A stretch of 42,754 nt of DNA, taken from NCBI GenBank assembly GCA_013821245.1, contig JACDHC010000002.1, positions 1 through 42,754 of the forward strand. Reading direction: 5' to 3'. Position 1 is the first letter of the stretch, and every line of letters starts with the position of its first letter. The position numbers and the translations under genes were made by a program. The notes beneath the pieces are model-generated. The model made no database searches. It was given only the letters and a program-made list of their open reading frames with translations, and was not told the DNA's origin. The DNA comes from Candidatus Nitrosopumilus sp. GTDB taxonomy: Archaea; Thermoproteota; Nitrososphaeria; Nitrososphaerales; Nitrososphaeraceae. Below, piece after piece: positions 18,648 to 28,172 of this stretch.

Positions 18648-19196
18648 ATGGTTAAAACAGTATCGTATCAAAAATTGATACCCGGTTCGGTAGCTCCAGA
18701 CTTTTTGCTGAAAGGGGTGGACAATAAAATGTATTCGTTGAAAGACTTCAATTCCAAATCATTTCTTGTAGTTTTTATCTGTAATCATTGTCCGTATGTT
18801 AAAGCAAGGATAAATGATATCATTGACCTCCAATCTAAATTTGACGGTGTAGATTTACAAATTATAGGAATTAATAGTAACGATCCTGATTATGAAGGTG
18901 AGGGATTGGATAACATGATAAAATTCTCAAAAGAATATTCACTTAATTTCCCGTATGTGGTAGATGATACTCAGAGTGTGGCAAAAGAATATGGTGCAGT
19001 TTGCACCCCTGATCCATTTTTGTTTGATGTGAATAAAAAACTGGTTTTCCATGGCAAAATAAATGATGCCTTGGAACCTGCGATGACTCCTTCACATAAT
19101 ACTATGGAAGAGAACATAAATAGGCTGTTGAGTGGATTGGCAATAGAAAAGGAATTTGACCCGTCAATAGGGTGTTCAATTAAGTGGAAGCATTAA
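18648..19196 (+). CDS. Redoxin / thioredoxin-like (AhpC/TSA-type) protein
   Basis: ORF track starts at TTG 18609; ATG at 18648 (MVKTVSYQKLIPGSVAPDF) is likelier. 'VFICNHCPYVKARI' redox motif. Confidence 0.87.
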   Translation: MVKTVSYQKLIPGSVAPDFLLKGVDNKMYSLKDFNSKSFLVVFICNHCPYVKARINDIIDLQSKFDGVDLQIIGINSNDPDYEGEGLDNMIKFSKEYSLNFPYVVDDTQSVAKEYGAVCTPDPFLFDVNKKLVFHGKINDALEPAMTPSHNTMEENINRLLSGLAIEKEFDPSIGCSIKWKH

Positions 19197-19303
19197 TTTA
19201 TTTTAGATAACAAAATATTGCCAAAAATATCATTATCTGTGTCATAATTCCATATCCCTTAAAAGAATCAGATAAGTTATAAAATGGGCGTCAAAATATT
19301 GTT

Positions 19304-20812
19304 ATGGTGGACATATCAATTATAAACTATGATGAGATTAATTTAACTGACAGTTTGTTAGTTGTCGGCCTATATGAGGATAGTGATGACCTCGACTATT
19401 TAAATAAAATTCGCTCTATCGATTTACAAGAAAAGATTAGCAAACTCATAACCGCTACAAATAAAAACACAAAAAAATTTGGAAAAAGTCTTTTGTTTTT
19501 GGTTAAAGATGATAAAAATGAATACCTAAAAATTTTGTCGGTTGGATTGGGAAAATACGGTGAATTAAATCCTAACAAAATTCGTCAAATAGGCGGAATT
19601 ATATCGCTAAAGGCAAAAGAATTGTCTGCTCAAAACATAATAATTTCAAATTTCTACAAGAACACTATTGACAATGTGGAATCTATTATTGAAGGGCTTT
19701 CTCTTTCACTTTACGAGTTTAACAAATATAAAAGCAACACTGGGGACAAACCAAATTATTATGATATATGCAATATTAACATCATATCAGAAGATCTTCA
19801 CACCGAACTTGAACAGATAGTTAAAAAAACCTTAATAATCACCCAATCTGTTTTTTACGCAAGAGACCTTGCCAATTCTCCACCTAATTATCTTAATCCT
19901 GCTCAAATGGCGACGTCTGCAATCTCTTTGGAAGACTCAAACAAGGTAAAAGTTAAAGTTTTAGATAAATACCAGATGGAGAATTTGGGATTGAATGGTA
20001 TAATTTCGGTGGGAAAAGGCAGTGAGAGCCCACCAAAACTGATTATACTGGAATATAACCAAGGAATTTCTGGTGAAAAACCTATCCTTTTGGTCGGTAA
20101 AGCTGTTACCTTTGATACAGGCGGAATTTCCATCAAACCAAGTGATAAAATGGACGAGATGAAATTTGATAAAAGTGGGGGATGTACCGTTCTTGGAATA
20201 ATCAAAGCATTAAGCATGCTGCATTTTCCAATTAATGTTGTTGGTATTGTTCCGTCAGTTGAAAACATGCCTTCCAGTTCGTCATACCGACCTGGTGACA
20301 TCATAAAGATGCACAATGGCAAAACTGTCGAAGTTTTAAACACTGATGCAGAAGGCAGATTGATTTTAGCTGATGCTTTATCCTATGGTGTAGAACATTA
20401 TTCCCCCAAATGTATTATTGATTTTGCAACACTGACTGGTGCATGCATAATTGCCCTAGGATCAAACGTTGCGGGAATAGTTGGAAATGATGACGAACTC
20501 ATTCAAAAAGTAGTTCACAGTTCGATGGAGTCGGGTGAAAAAATTTGGCAATTACCTTTATTTGAAGAATATTTAGAACTTATAAAAAGTAATATTGCAG
20601 ATATCAAAAATATCGGTGGAAGAACAGGCGGTGCAATAACCGCAGCCGCTTTTTTATCTCATTTTGTTAATGAAGTGCCGTGGGCACATATTGATATTGC
20701 GGGTACCGCTTGGACTCAAGACGGCACTATTGAAAAAAGTTATAATCCAAAAGGAGCCACCGGATTTGGCATACGAACAACCGTTAAGATGCTGGAGCAA
20801 AACCTTTTGTAA
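19304..20812 (+). CDS. pepA: Leucyl aminopeptidase (M17)
   Basis: ORF 502 aa; 'VGKAVTFDTGGISIKPSDKMDEMKFDKSGG', 'NTDAEGRLILADALSYG'. Confidence 0.95.
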   Translation: MVDISIINYDEINLTDSLLVVGLYEDSDDLDYLNKIRSIDLQEKISKLITATNKNTKKFGKSLLFLVKDDKNEYLKILSVGLGKYGELNPNKIRQIGGIISLKAKELSAQNIIISNFYKNTIDNVESIIEGLSLSLYEFNKYKSNTGDKPNYYDICNINIISEDLHTELEQIVKKTLIITQSVFYARDLANSPPNYLNPAQMATSAISLEDSNKVKVKVLDKYQMENLGLNGIISVGKGSESPPKLIILEYNQGISGEKPILLVGKAVTFDTGGISIKPSDKMDEMKFDKSGGCTVLGIIKALSMLHFPINVVGIVPSVENMPSSSSYRPGDIIKMHNGKTVEVLNTDAEGRLILADALSYGVEHYSPKCIIDFATLTGACIIALGSNVAGIVGNDDELIQKVVHSSMESGEKIWQLPLFEEYLELIKSNIADIKNIGGRTGGAITAAAFLSHFVNEVPWAHIDIAGTAWTQDGTIEKSYNPKGATGFGIRTTVKMLEQNLL

Positions 20813-20949
20813 TTGCTGTTAACCAGCCGTGGGTTTATCGAACCTTTTATCCGGGTTTTTAGTGTGTGTCAATTAGTATTGGTTAAGAAACAATCTGAGG
20901 ATAGTAAAGTAAAATACATAACTTTTAAGGAAAATTTATATTGAAAATT

Positions 20950-21069
20950 AAGGCGCCAGCACTGCTGCTTCCCAACGGCTCACGCACGTCAGTATTCAGC
21001 AGCGACATGAGGTTTGACTTCCGGGTTCGGAATGGGTCCGGGTCGGGCCCTCACGCTATGGCCGGCTAC
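20950..21069 (-). rRNA. rrf: 5S ribosomal RNA
   Basis: Reverse complement GCCGGCCATAGCGTGAGGGCCCGACCCGGACCCATTCCGAACCCGGAAGTCAAACCTCATGTCGCTGCTGAATACTGACGTGCGTGAGCCGTTGGGAAGCAGCAGTGCTGGCGCC is a classic archaeal 5S with CCATTCCGAACCCGGAAG. Ends approximate. Confidence 0.95.
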
Positions 21070-21178
21070 TTCTTATGGTGTTGAGGCCATATTTAATCTT
21101 TGTTGTGTTTTTTGGAATATGTATATAAGTAATTTATTCAGGATTTAAATAGTATCATTGTGATTATTATATGTTAAA

Positions 21179-22984
21179 TTGGATAAACATGGTAATTTTA
21201 CTCATAGGATAGCTGTTCTAGACCAAGAGTTGTGTCAACCAAGAAAATGTGGACAGGAGTGCATTATTTATTGCCCTGTAAATAAAACTGGCGGTGAGTG
21301 TATTATCCAAAGACCTAATGATGGTAAAGCCCTTATCTCAGAAGATTTATGCACTGGATGTACAATTTGTGTAAAAAAATGTCCATTTGATGCTATTGTT
21401 ATAGTTAACCTTGCCCGAGAGATTGGTGTCGATAAAGTTCATCAATACGGTATAAACAGTTTTAGACTTTACAAATTGCCTATTCCAAAGGAAGGGTCTG
21501 TTACGGGGTTGGTAGGTCGAAATGGCATGGGTAAATCTACAATTATTAATTTACTCTCTGGAAACGTAAAACCTAACTTTGGAAGTTATGATAAGGATTT
21601 GGAGTGGGATGGTGTATTTGACAAGCTTTCAAATATTGAACTCAAAAAACATTTTGAAAAAATTTCAACAAAATCTTTGAGAACCTCAATAAAACCACAA
21701 CTGGTATATCTAATACCTAAAATATTTAAAGGAACGGTTATAGACCTGCTAAAGAAATATGATGAACGAAAATCCCGAGATTTACTAATCGATGAATTGG
21801 ACCTAAAAAATTCCTTGACTAAAGATATTTCAACATTAAGTGGTGGCGAACTTCAAAGAGTTGCGGTTGCAGTAGCTGCCTCAAAGGATGCTGATTATTA
21901 TTTCTTTGACGAGCCCTCTTCTTATAACGATATTTATCAAAGACTTGCCGTAAGCAAGGTGATCAATAATTTGGCTAAAGATGGCAAGAGTGTAATGATT
22001 GTTGAGCACGACATGTCATTATTGGATTATCTTTCGGATAATGTCTTTATCATTTATGGTGAACCTGGATCCTACGGTATTGTATCCTCTTTGCAAAGCA
22101 CAAAAATAGGCATCAATAACTTTTTGGAGGGATTTATCCCAACAGAAAATATACGATTCAGAGACAAAGCCTATAAATTTGATATATCTAGTGCCAATGA
22201 AAATATGGTATCTAGTACTTCTATTGTAAACTATACCTCTATTAAAAAAACTTTAGGGACTTTTAACCTAAAAGTTAGTGGTGGTAAAATTCATCAAGGC
22301 GAAGTTGTAGGCATAGTTGGTGCTAACGCTTTAGGAAAAACAACATTTATGAAAATGTTATCTGGCTTGGAAAAGATTGACGAGGGTAGATTAGATTCGG
22401 AGGTTCGAATTTCATACAAGCCACAATACCTAAATCAGGATATAGATGGAGATGTACGTTCATTAATTTATTCTGCTAACAATGGCCAGTTTGAAGGTTC
22501 ATTATTGGAAGAACAGATTTTGATTCCATTAGGCCTAAAAAAACTTTACGATAAATCGGTTAAGGGCCTTAGTGGGGGTGAACTGCAAAAAGTTGCTGTC
22601 TCATTGTCGTTAGTGAGGGAAGCCGATATTTATGCACTTGATGAACCATCCGCATTCATAGATATTGAGGATAGGATTTCTTTAGCAAAATTTGTTCAAA
22701 GATTCATAAAAGCAAAAGGCAAGTCTGCACTCATCATAGATCATGATATCCAACTTGTTGATCTGGTGTCTGATTCACTGATAATTTTTGATGGTATTCC
22801 TGGAGTTGAGGGGATTGGATACTCTCCAATGACCAAAGAGATTGGAATGAATGAATTTCTAAAATCACTTAATATCTCTTTTAGAAGGGATGAAACTACT
22901 GGCCGTCCAAGAGTGAATAAAGAAGAAAGTCGCCTAGATCGGTTACAGAAGAAAGAGGGCAATTATTATTACATAAAAAAATAA
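21179..22984 (+). CDS. ABCE1/Rli1 ribosome recycling ATPase
   Basis: ORF 601 aa (TTG start); N-terminal Fe-S Cys motifs 'CQPRKCGQECIIYCPVNKTGGECI' and 'CTGCTICVKKCPFDAI', two ABC ATPase domains with LSGGELQ(R/K)VAV. Confidence 0.97.
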   Translation: MDKHGNFTHRIAVLDQELCQPRKCGQECIIYCPVNKTGGECIIQRPNDGKALISEDLCTGCTICVKKCPFDAIVIVNLAREIGVDKVHQYGINSFRLYKLPIPKEGSVTGLVGRNGMGKSTIINLLSGNVKPNFGSYDKDLEWDGVFDKLSNIELKKHFEKISTKSLRTSIKPQLVYLIPKIFKGTVIDLLKKYDERKSRDLLIDELDLKNSLTKDISTLSGGELQRVAVAVAASKDADYYFFDEPSSYNDIYQRLAVSKVINNLAKDGKSVMIVEHDMSLLDYLSDNVFIIYGEPGSYGIVSSLQSTKIGINNFLEGFIPTENIRFRDKAYKFDISSANENMVSSTSIVNYTSIKKTLGTFNLKVSGGKIHQGEVVGIVGANALGKTTFMKMLSGLEKIDEGRLDSEVRISYKPQYLNQDIDGDVRSLIYSANNGQFEGSLLEEQILIPLGLKKLYDKSVKGLSGGELQKVAVSLSLVREADIYALDEPSAFIDIEDRISLAKFVQRFIKAKGKSALIIDHDIQLVDLVSDSLIIFDGIPGVEGIGYSPMTKEIGMNEFLKSLNISFRRDETTGRPRVNKEESRLDRLQKKEGNYYYIKK

Positions 22985-23003
22985 TTATTTTTATTAGTTA
23001 TCC

Positions 23004-23849
23004 ATGACAAAGTTACTAAAGAGGTTACTTAAGGGTGTTCTTTTAGATACCGAACTTGCTGATGTTTTTTCTTCTTTTGATATAATTGGGGATATTGCTA
23101 TAATTAAAATTCCAGATTCCATATCACTAAAAAAAAAACTCATTGGCGATACCCTCTTATCTAATGTTTCAAATCTAAAATCCGTATTTTTGCAAAAAAC
23201 TGCTGTAGATGGTGAATATAGGCTTAGGGGTTTAGAGTTAATTGCTGGGGATAACAAGTACGTTACTATATATAAAGAATATGGATGCCAATTTTTTGTA
23301 AATGTAGCCAGTTCTTATTTTTCCCCCCGCTTGTCGACAGAAAGATTGAGAATATCGAACCTGGTATCCGAAAACGAATTAATCATTAATATGTTTGGAG
23401 GGATAGGAACATTCTCAATTGTTATTGCAAAAAAAACTCCGGTGCTAGTATACAACATTGACTCAAATATGGATGCCTATGTATTGAGTATACTAAATTC
23501 AAAACTAAATAAAATTCAAGATCGAATAATTTCTTTACATGGTGATGCTCAGAAAATTTTGCATTCTGTATTATTTGAAGACAAGGCAGACAGGATTCTC
23601 ATGCCCTTGCCTGAAAGAGCCTTTGAATTTATAGATGTGTCTGTCAATTGCATAAAACCTTCAGGTGGATACCTGCATTTCTTTTCGCACATAAAAAGTG
23701 AAACAAAGTCAAAAGCCGTGGGTGATTCCGAAAATTATGTGCATTCCCTATTCTCAAGATATGATTATCAGATAAAACACACCCAAATTGTTAGGGCTGT
23801 GGGACCAAGAGTTTACCAGACCGTTACTGATATTTATATAAAAAAATAG
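23004..23849 (+). CDS. trm5: tRNA (guanine37-N1)-methyltransferase Trm5-like
   Basis: ORF 281 aa; 'YFSPRLSTERLRISNLV', 'INMFGGIGTFSIVIAKK', 'DRILMPLPERAFEFID'. Confidence 0.9.
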   Translation: MTKLLKRLLKGVLLDTELADVFSSFDIIGDIAIIKIPDSISLKKKLIGDTLLSNVSNLKSVFLQKTAVDGEYRLRGLELIAGDNKYVTIYKEYGCQFFVNVASSYFSPRLSTERLRISNLVSENELIINMFGGIGTFSIVIAKKTPVLVYNIDSNMDAYVLSILNSKLNKIQDRIISLHGDAQKILHSVLFEDKADRILMPLPERAFEFIDVSVNCIKPSGGYLHFFSHIKSETKSKAVGDSENYVHSLFSRYDYQIKHTQIVRAVGPRVYQTVTDIYIKK

Positions 23850-24068
23850 CTAATCCAAATTATTATTGTTGTTTGTTTTCTCATCGGTGTTTAATGTGAA
23901 GCCTATCCAACCTATTATAAAAAATATGATCCCAACTATTGATATTGCAGTTAATTTCATTAATATTAGACCAAAGTCTGTAGCAAAAAGAATATATGAA
24001 TAAACTAAAAAACCCACTACTGCTATAGCTACAAGTATGCTACCCCTTATCTTTTCTGTCTTGACCAT
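23850..24068 (-). CDS. Small two-TM membrane protein, hypothetical
   Basis: ORF 72 aa with two hydrophobic helices (VAIAVVGFLVYSYILFATDF, AISIVGIIFFIIGWIGFTL); convergent with trm5. Confidence 0.6.
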   Translation of the reverse strand: MVKTEKIRGSILVAIAVVGFLVYSYILFATDFGLILMKLTAISIVGIIFFIIGWIGFTLNTDEKTNNNNNLD

Positions 24069-24313
24069 ATTTTCTCAATTCTTAAAACCTTGTATTTAAA
24101 TCAAAGTATTGATTAGACAACGAGGATGGTGAGTCTTTATAACTGTTATTGTATGGGGTTTGGTGGTATTTCAAAAGATATCTAAATCTAATGAGTCCGT
24201 ATTTCATTTAAATATGGAAAAAAGGCTATTAATCGATGAAATTGAACTAATGAATAGAAAATAGTAAAAAAAACTCTCGTGTTTTAAACTTTTTTATGTT
24301 TATCGGCATTTTG

Positions 24314-24341
24314 TCGGATGGTGCTTATCGGATGGTGCTTA
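24314..24341. repeat. 14-bp perfect tandem duplication TCGGATGGTGCTTA x2 plus a degenerate third start
   Basis: Read directly: TCGGATGGTGCTTA TCGGATGGTGCTTA CCGGATTATGC. Confidence 0.85.
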
Positions 24342-24424
24342 CCGGATTATGCCCCTAAAATGCAAAAGTTAATAATAATCATTACTAGCAAAGTTTTTCA
24401 ATAAAAGAAATATACAACAATAAA

Positions 24425-25534
24425 TTGGAAAACTCCCATATTGAAACTATCAATGCTAAATCCGGAACCATTAACCTAAATGACTTTAAACCTGTTGCTT
24501 CCTCTTTTTTATTTGCAATCTCCTATACACAGACCGCCACAATTCCAGGATTGACTATTGCAGGGGCAAATACCGAATTGATAAAGTTCACCCCTGCTGC
24601 TGACGCAGAATACATACATTTCGGAAAATGTAGGTGTATAGATTCAATTCCTGCTACACCTGATGGAAAGCCAACACCTGCAATCATAACGAAAACGGCA
24701 TTGGAGCTAGCAAATATCCCTATCACCGTAATAGATTCTGGCTTATCAATAAAACCCATACTCCCACACATAAGCATAAATTCCAAGTTTGGTGGGAATA
24801 TTGCCATAGAAAAAGCGTTAGAGATAAAAGACGTTGTAGAAAATTATGAAATGGGTAAACTAATAGGCAAACAAGCATCCAAAAACAATGATCTTTTGGT
24901 CATAGGTGAAAGCATACCAGGTGGAACAACAACTGCCTTGGGAGTTTTATTGTTGTTGGGGTATGACGCTTACAACAAGGTTAGCAGCAGTATGCCAAAT
25001 AATCCACATCAATTAAAAAACAAAATAGTGGAAAAATCTATGCTAAAATCTGGCATAAAATTTGGTGATCATCAACACGATCCATTCAATGCGATTTCGC
25101 ATCTAGGCGACCCCATGATGCCAACTGTTTCAGGTATGGTGCAGGAGATTCTGTCCAACAATAAAAAAGTGATACTTGCTGGGGGAACTCAAATGTGCTG
25201 TATTGTCGCAATATTAAAATCGTTGAACATTAAATTTAACAGTAACCTCTGCATAGGAACTACCTCGTATGTGGTAAATGACAAAGAATCAAATCTAGAA
25301 GAACTGTTAAACCAGATCGCGGATGATATTCCAATTCTTTATACTGATTTAGGATTTAACCATTCCACAAAACCTGGGTTAAGGTCATATGCAGAGGGAT
25401 TTGTAAAGGAGGGGGCTGGTGCCGGGGGATCAACAATAGCTGCGTATTTGAAAGAACCATCCCTTACCCCAAAGGTCCTTTTGAATGAGATAGAGAAGAA
25501 CTATTCCATTACAATTGAAAAGTCTATATCATAA
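24425..25534 (+). CDS. Nicotinate-nucleotide-dimethylbenzimidazole phosphoribosyltransferase-like (archaeal CobT family)
   Basis: ORF 369 aa; 'GESIPGGTTTALGVLLLLGYDA', 'VILAGGTQMCCIVAIL', 'EGFVKEGAGAGGSTIAAYL'. Confidence 0.88.
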   Translation: MENSHIETINAKSGTINLNDFKPVASSFLFAISYTQTATIPGLTIAGANTELIKFTPAADAEYIHFGKCRCIDSIPATPDGKPTPAIITKTALELANIPITVIDSGLSIKPILPHISINSKFGGNIAIEKALEIKDVVENYEMGKLIGKQASKNNDLLVIGESIPGGTTTALGVLLLLGYDAYNKVSSSMPNNPHQLKNKIVEKSMLKSGIKFGDHQHDPFNAISHLGDPMMPTVSGMVQEILSNNKKVILAGGTQMCCIVAILKSLNIKFNSNLCIGTTSYVVNDKESNLEELLNQIADDIPILYTDLGFNHSTKPGLRSYAEGFVKEGAGAGGSTIAAYLKEPSLTPKVLLNEIEKNYSITIEKSIS

Positions 25535-25821
25535 AAAACACCCAATAATAAAACAATTGGTTTCTCTGCTTAAATGTCATTTGGGCTACTGATGCTGTCT
25601 GCGTTATTGTTGTCATCCATCTATTTTGACATCTCAAAAACAACTGTCAGTATACTGGCAAGAATTGGTTAAATATGTTGATTTAAACCTGATGTTTTTC
25701 TGTTCCCTTATACGCGTATTTACAACTAGGCCAGAAAATTGTACTTTAATCTAAATGACAATGCTATAATGTGTCGTGATTTTTGTTCTCTGCCTCGATT
25801 TTATGCACTTTTGGTAATAAG

Positions 25822-26439
25822 TTATCTATCCATAAAATTTAGAAAATCTTGAATATTATGAAATTTAAATACAAAATTTGTGCTCTTCTCTTTACCTAAG
25901 GTGGAGGTTTTTGTGTTTCCATAGTGATGCCCTGGATAAACAATCAAGTTTCCGTCAAGATTGATTAGCTTATTGTATATGCTATAGTACATTTCATTGG
26001 GATCACTGCCCTGAAGATCCAATCTTCCACAACTTCCTACAAATAATGTATCCCCTGTCAATAACATTTTGTCATCAATGATTAAGCAGATACTGTCTCC
26101 AGAGTGACCTGGTGTGTGTATTATTTTGATTTCTGAATCGCCAAATTTTATGGATTCTCCATCGTTTACTTCGATATCTTTTTTTAAAGGCGATCTTTTG
26201 TGTTGGATTATTTTTGCGCATGTCCTCTTTACCACTTGATCATTGCCTAGCACGTGGTCAAAATGAGAATGTGTGTTAATGATGAAGGTTATTTCTATCT
26301 TGTTTTTTCCTAAGAAATCAAAAATTGCTTCTAAATCCCATGACGGATCAACTATGATTGATTTTCTATTTTTTTCATCAATAATTGCATATGAAAAATT
26401 ATCCATTTGACCTACCAAAAATTGTTCTATTTTCAACAT
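25822..26439 (-). CDS. MBL-fold metallo-hydrolase (glyoxalase II-like)
   Basis: ORF 205 aa; 'NTHSHFDHVLGN', 'HTPGHSGDSICLIID', 'LLTGDTLFVGSCGRLDL', 'YPGHHYG'. Confidence 0.92.
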   Translation of the reverse strand: MLKIEQFLVGQMDNFSYAIIDEKNRKSIIVDPSWDLEAIFDFLGKNKIEITFIINTHSHFDHVLGNDQVVKRTCAKIIQHKRSPLKKDIEVNDGESIKFGDSEIKIIHTPGHSGDSICLIIDDKMLLTGDTLFVGSCGRLDLQGSDPNEMYYSIYNKLINLDGNLIVYPGHHYGNTKTSTLGKEKSTNFVFKFHNIQDFLNFMDR

Positions 26440-26441
26440 TT

Positions 26442-27182
26442 TTACAAAACCTCCATTTCTGCCTCAATTGGGATTCCTATTTTTACTGGGTGTATTTCCC
26501 CACAATATTCCGTGTTTTTTAAAAGACCTATTTTTATTCTGTGAAACGTTATTGTTGAGTCAGCTTTTACGGATTTATCGTATATTTCGCCATTGTCTGG
26601 ATTTAAACCAGAAGGAATATCTACAGAAAAAATAAATGATTTGGATTTTTGTTGGTTTATTGTATCTATCATTTTTGAAAATGGCTCTTTTATTGCACCC
26701 TTAATTCCTGTTCCAATTAACCCGTCTATTATTATATCTGAATTTTCTACCTCCGTTTGAATATCTTTTATATTTTGTGCATTAAGGCATAATTTCTTTA
26801 TCGAGTCTATCTTTTCAATTGTATTCCAGTTTACCTTGGATTCCTCTGTTTTTATTTGGTCTGGTTTTCCCAATAGTACTAAAACCAAACCGTTATTTCT
26901 TTGTGCAGTAAACTTGGAGGATAAAAAAGCTGAAAGGTGACGGGTTGCCACTATTGCATCACCACCATTGTTTCCAAAGCCGCAAACAGAAACGATTTTC
27001 TTCTTTTCCAAATCATCCTTAAACAAATCTATTAGGAAATCTGCAACTCTAGACCCTGCATTTTCCATCATCAGTAGTTTCTTCAATCCAAATACTCTTT
27101 CGCCATTGTCTTCAATCTTGTACATTTGTTGGGATGTTATGGGCTCAAACCCTTTTTCCACCCCATGATTGTCTTTCCGCAT
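26442..27182 (-). CDS. nnrE: NAD(P)H-hydrate epimerase (YjeF N-terminal domain)
   Basis: ORF 246 aa; 'VCGFGNNGGDAIVATRHL', 'DGLIGTGIKG', 'VDIPSGLNPDNGEI'. Confidence 0.92.
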   Translation of the reverse strand: MRKDNHGVEKGFEPITSQQMYKIEDNGERVFGLKKLLMMENAGSRVADFLIDLFKDDLEKKKIVSVCGFGNNGGDAIVATRHLSAFLSSKFTAQRNNGLVLVLLGKPDQIKTEESKVNWNTIEKIDSIKKLCLNAQNIKDIQTEVENSDIIIDGLIGTGIKGAIKEPFSKMIDTINQQKSKSFIFSVDIPSGLNPDNGEIYDKSVKADSTITFHRIKIGLLKNTEYCGEIHPVKIGIPIEAEMEVL

Positions 27183-27244
27183 ATAAAATATCCCTTTTTT
27201 TAACCTATCTAGTATTAATTAAACATTTGAAATATAACAACTTT

Positions 27245-27493
27245 TTACTGAAACGAATGCAGTTTTTTTTCTTTGTGTTGGTTTATTTTTTCTCCTAATT
27301 CCTTTATGTGTTCTGTAGAAATGTGATCATTGGCACACAAATCATGCATTATGCCTTTCTCACAAAATTCACATGATGTTACAAAATTTAACTCATCAAA
27401 TTCTTTGTTGCAAATGCCGCATTTTTCTGACGGTAAAGATTCCGTAAGAAGCGGTTTGATCCATCCCTCTCGCCATAAGATGTTTTTTGTCAT
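27245..27493 (-). CDS. Small zinc-binding-like hypothetical protein
   Basis: ORF 82 aa with 'CGICNKEFDELNFVTSCEFCEKGIMHDLCANDHISTEH'. Confidence 0.65.
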   Translation of the reverse strand: MTKNILWREGWIKPLLTESLPSEKCGICNKEFDELNFVTSCEFCEKGIMHDLCANDHISTEHIKELGEKINQHKEKKLHSFQ

Positions 27494-27546
27494 TTATTAT
27501 TTGACTTGCGCATTTCTCCTTTAAATTTGCTATTTTCAAAAAATGC

Positions 27547-28044
27547 TTAAGAACTAAAAGGCAACGTGAAGTCTTTTAACTTTACCTTTTTAATCTTTGT
27601 TTTGTATATTGCATATGTATCCCCATTATAATTGCATTTTATGATGGGAAAGTTTTTTGGTTTTCCTTTAAATTTAATTATTTTGTAATATTCCCTTATT
27701 TTTCTTGACTGATACTTTATCTCACCACCAATCATCAGCCTTTTTTTTCTCATAAACTTAAATGCAAGTACTATGTGGCGTTCACTATACACTCCAAACA
27801 TTTCCGTTATTAAAAAACACCTGTCAATTTGATCATTTGGAACATACATGCTGTTGCTAGTTCCGGATTTGGCCTCTATTGATAACAATATTGATTCTTT
27901 ATTGTTGACTGCTACAATGTCAGGCAGGCCCGTACTGGAGCCTCCAAGTCTTCTTGCCATCCACTCGCCCATGTTTAGTTTTTTAACTAGCTTGTGCTCA
28001 AAATTGTATCCTCTGCTCCTACGAATATTGGTCAAACGAAACAC
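27547..28044 (-). CDS. hjc: Holliday junction resolvase Hjc-like nuclease
   Basis: ORF 165 aa; 'RGYNFEHKLVKKL', 'GSSTGLPDIVAVNNKESILLSIEAKSG' nuclease core. Confidence 0.87.
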   Translation of the reverse strand: MFRLTNIRRSRGYNFEHKLVKKLNMGEWMARRLGGSSTGLPDIVAVNNKESILLSIEAKSGTSNSMYVPNDQIDRCFLITEMFGVYSERHIVLAFKFMRKKRLMIGGEIKYQSRKIREYYKIIKFKGKPKNFPIIKCNYNGDTYAIYKTKIKKVKLKDFTLPFSS

Positions 28045-28172
28045 CTTTGTTTTTTTGTCATGTAATAAATTTTTTTTTGGGATTTTTTATTAAGCAAATC
28101 CTGCATATCCCTCTTTTTCTTTACCTTCGTTATCCTTTTTACTATTTATATTGATAACAACACTAGATAAAA

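Noticed and set aside
20835-20865. Minus-strand GGTTCGATAAACC resembling a tRNA T-arm
   Set aside because: Stem pairing fails (position 61 not complementary) and no acceptor, D or anticodon arms can be folded around it.
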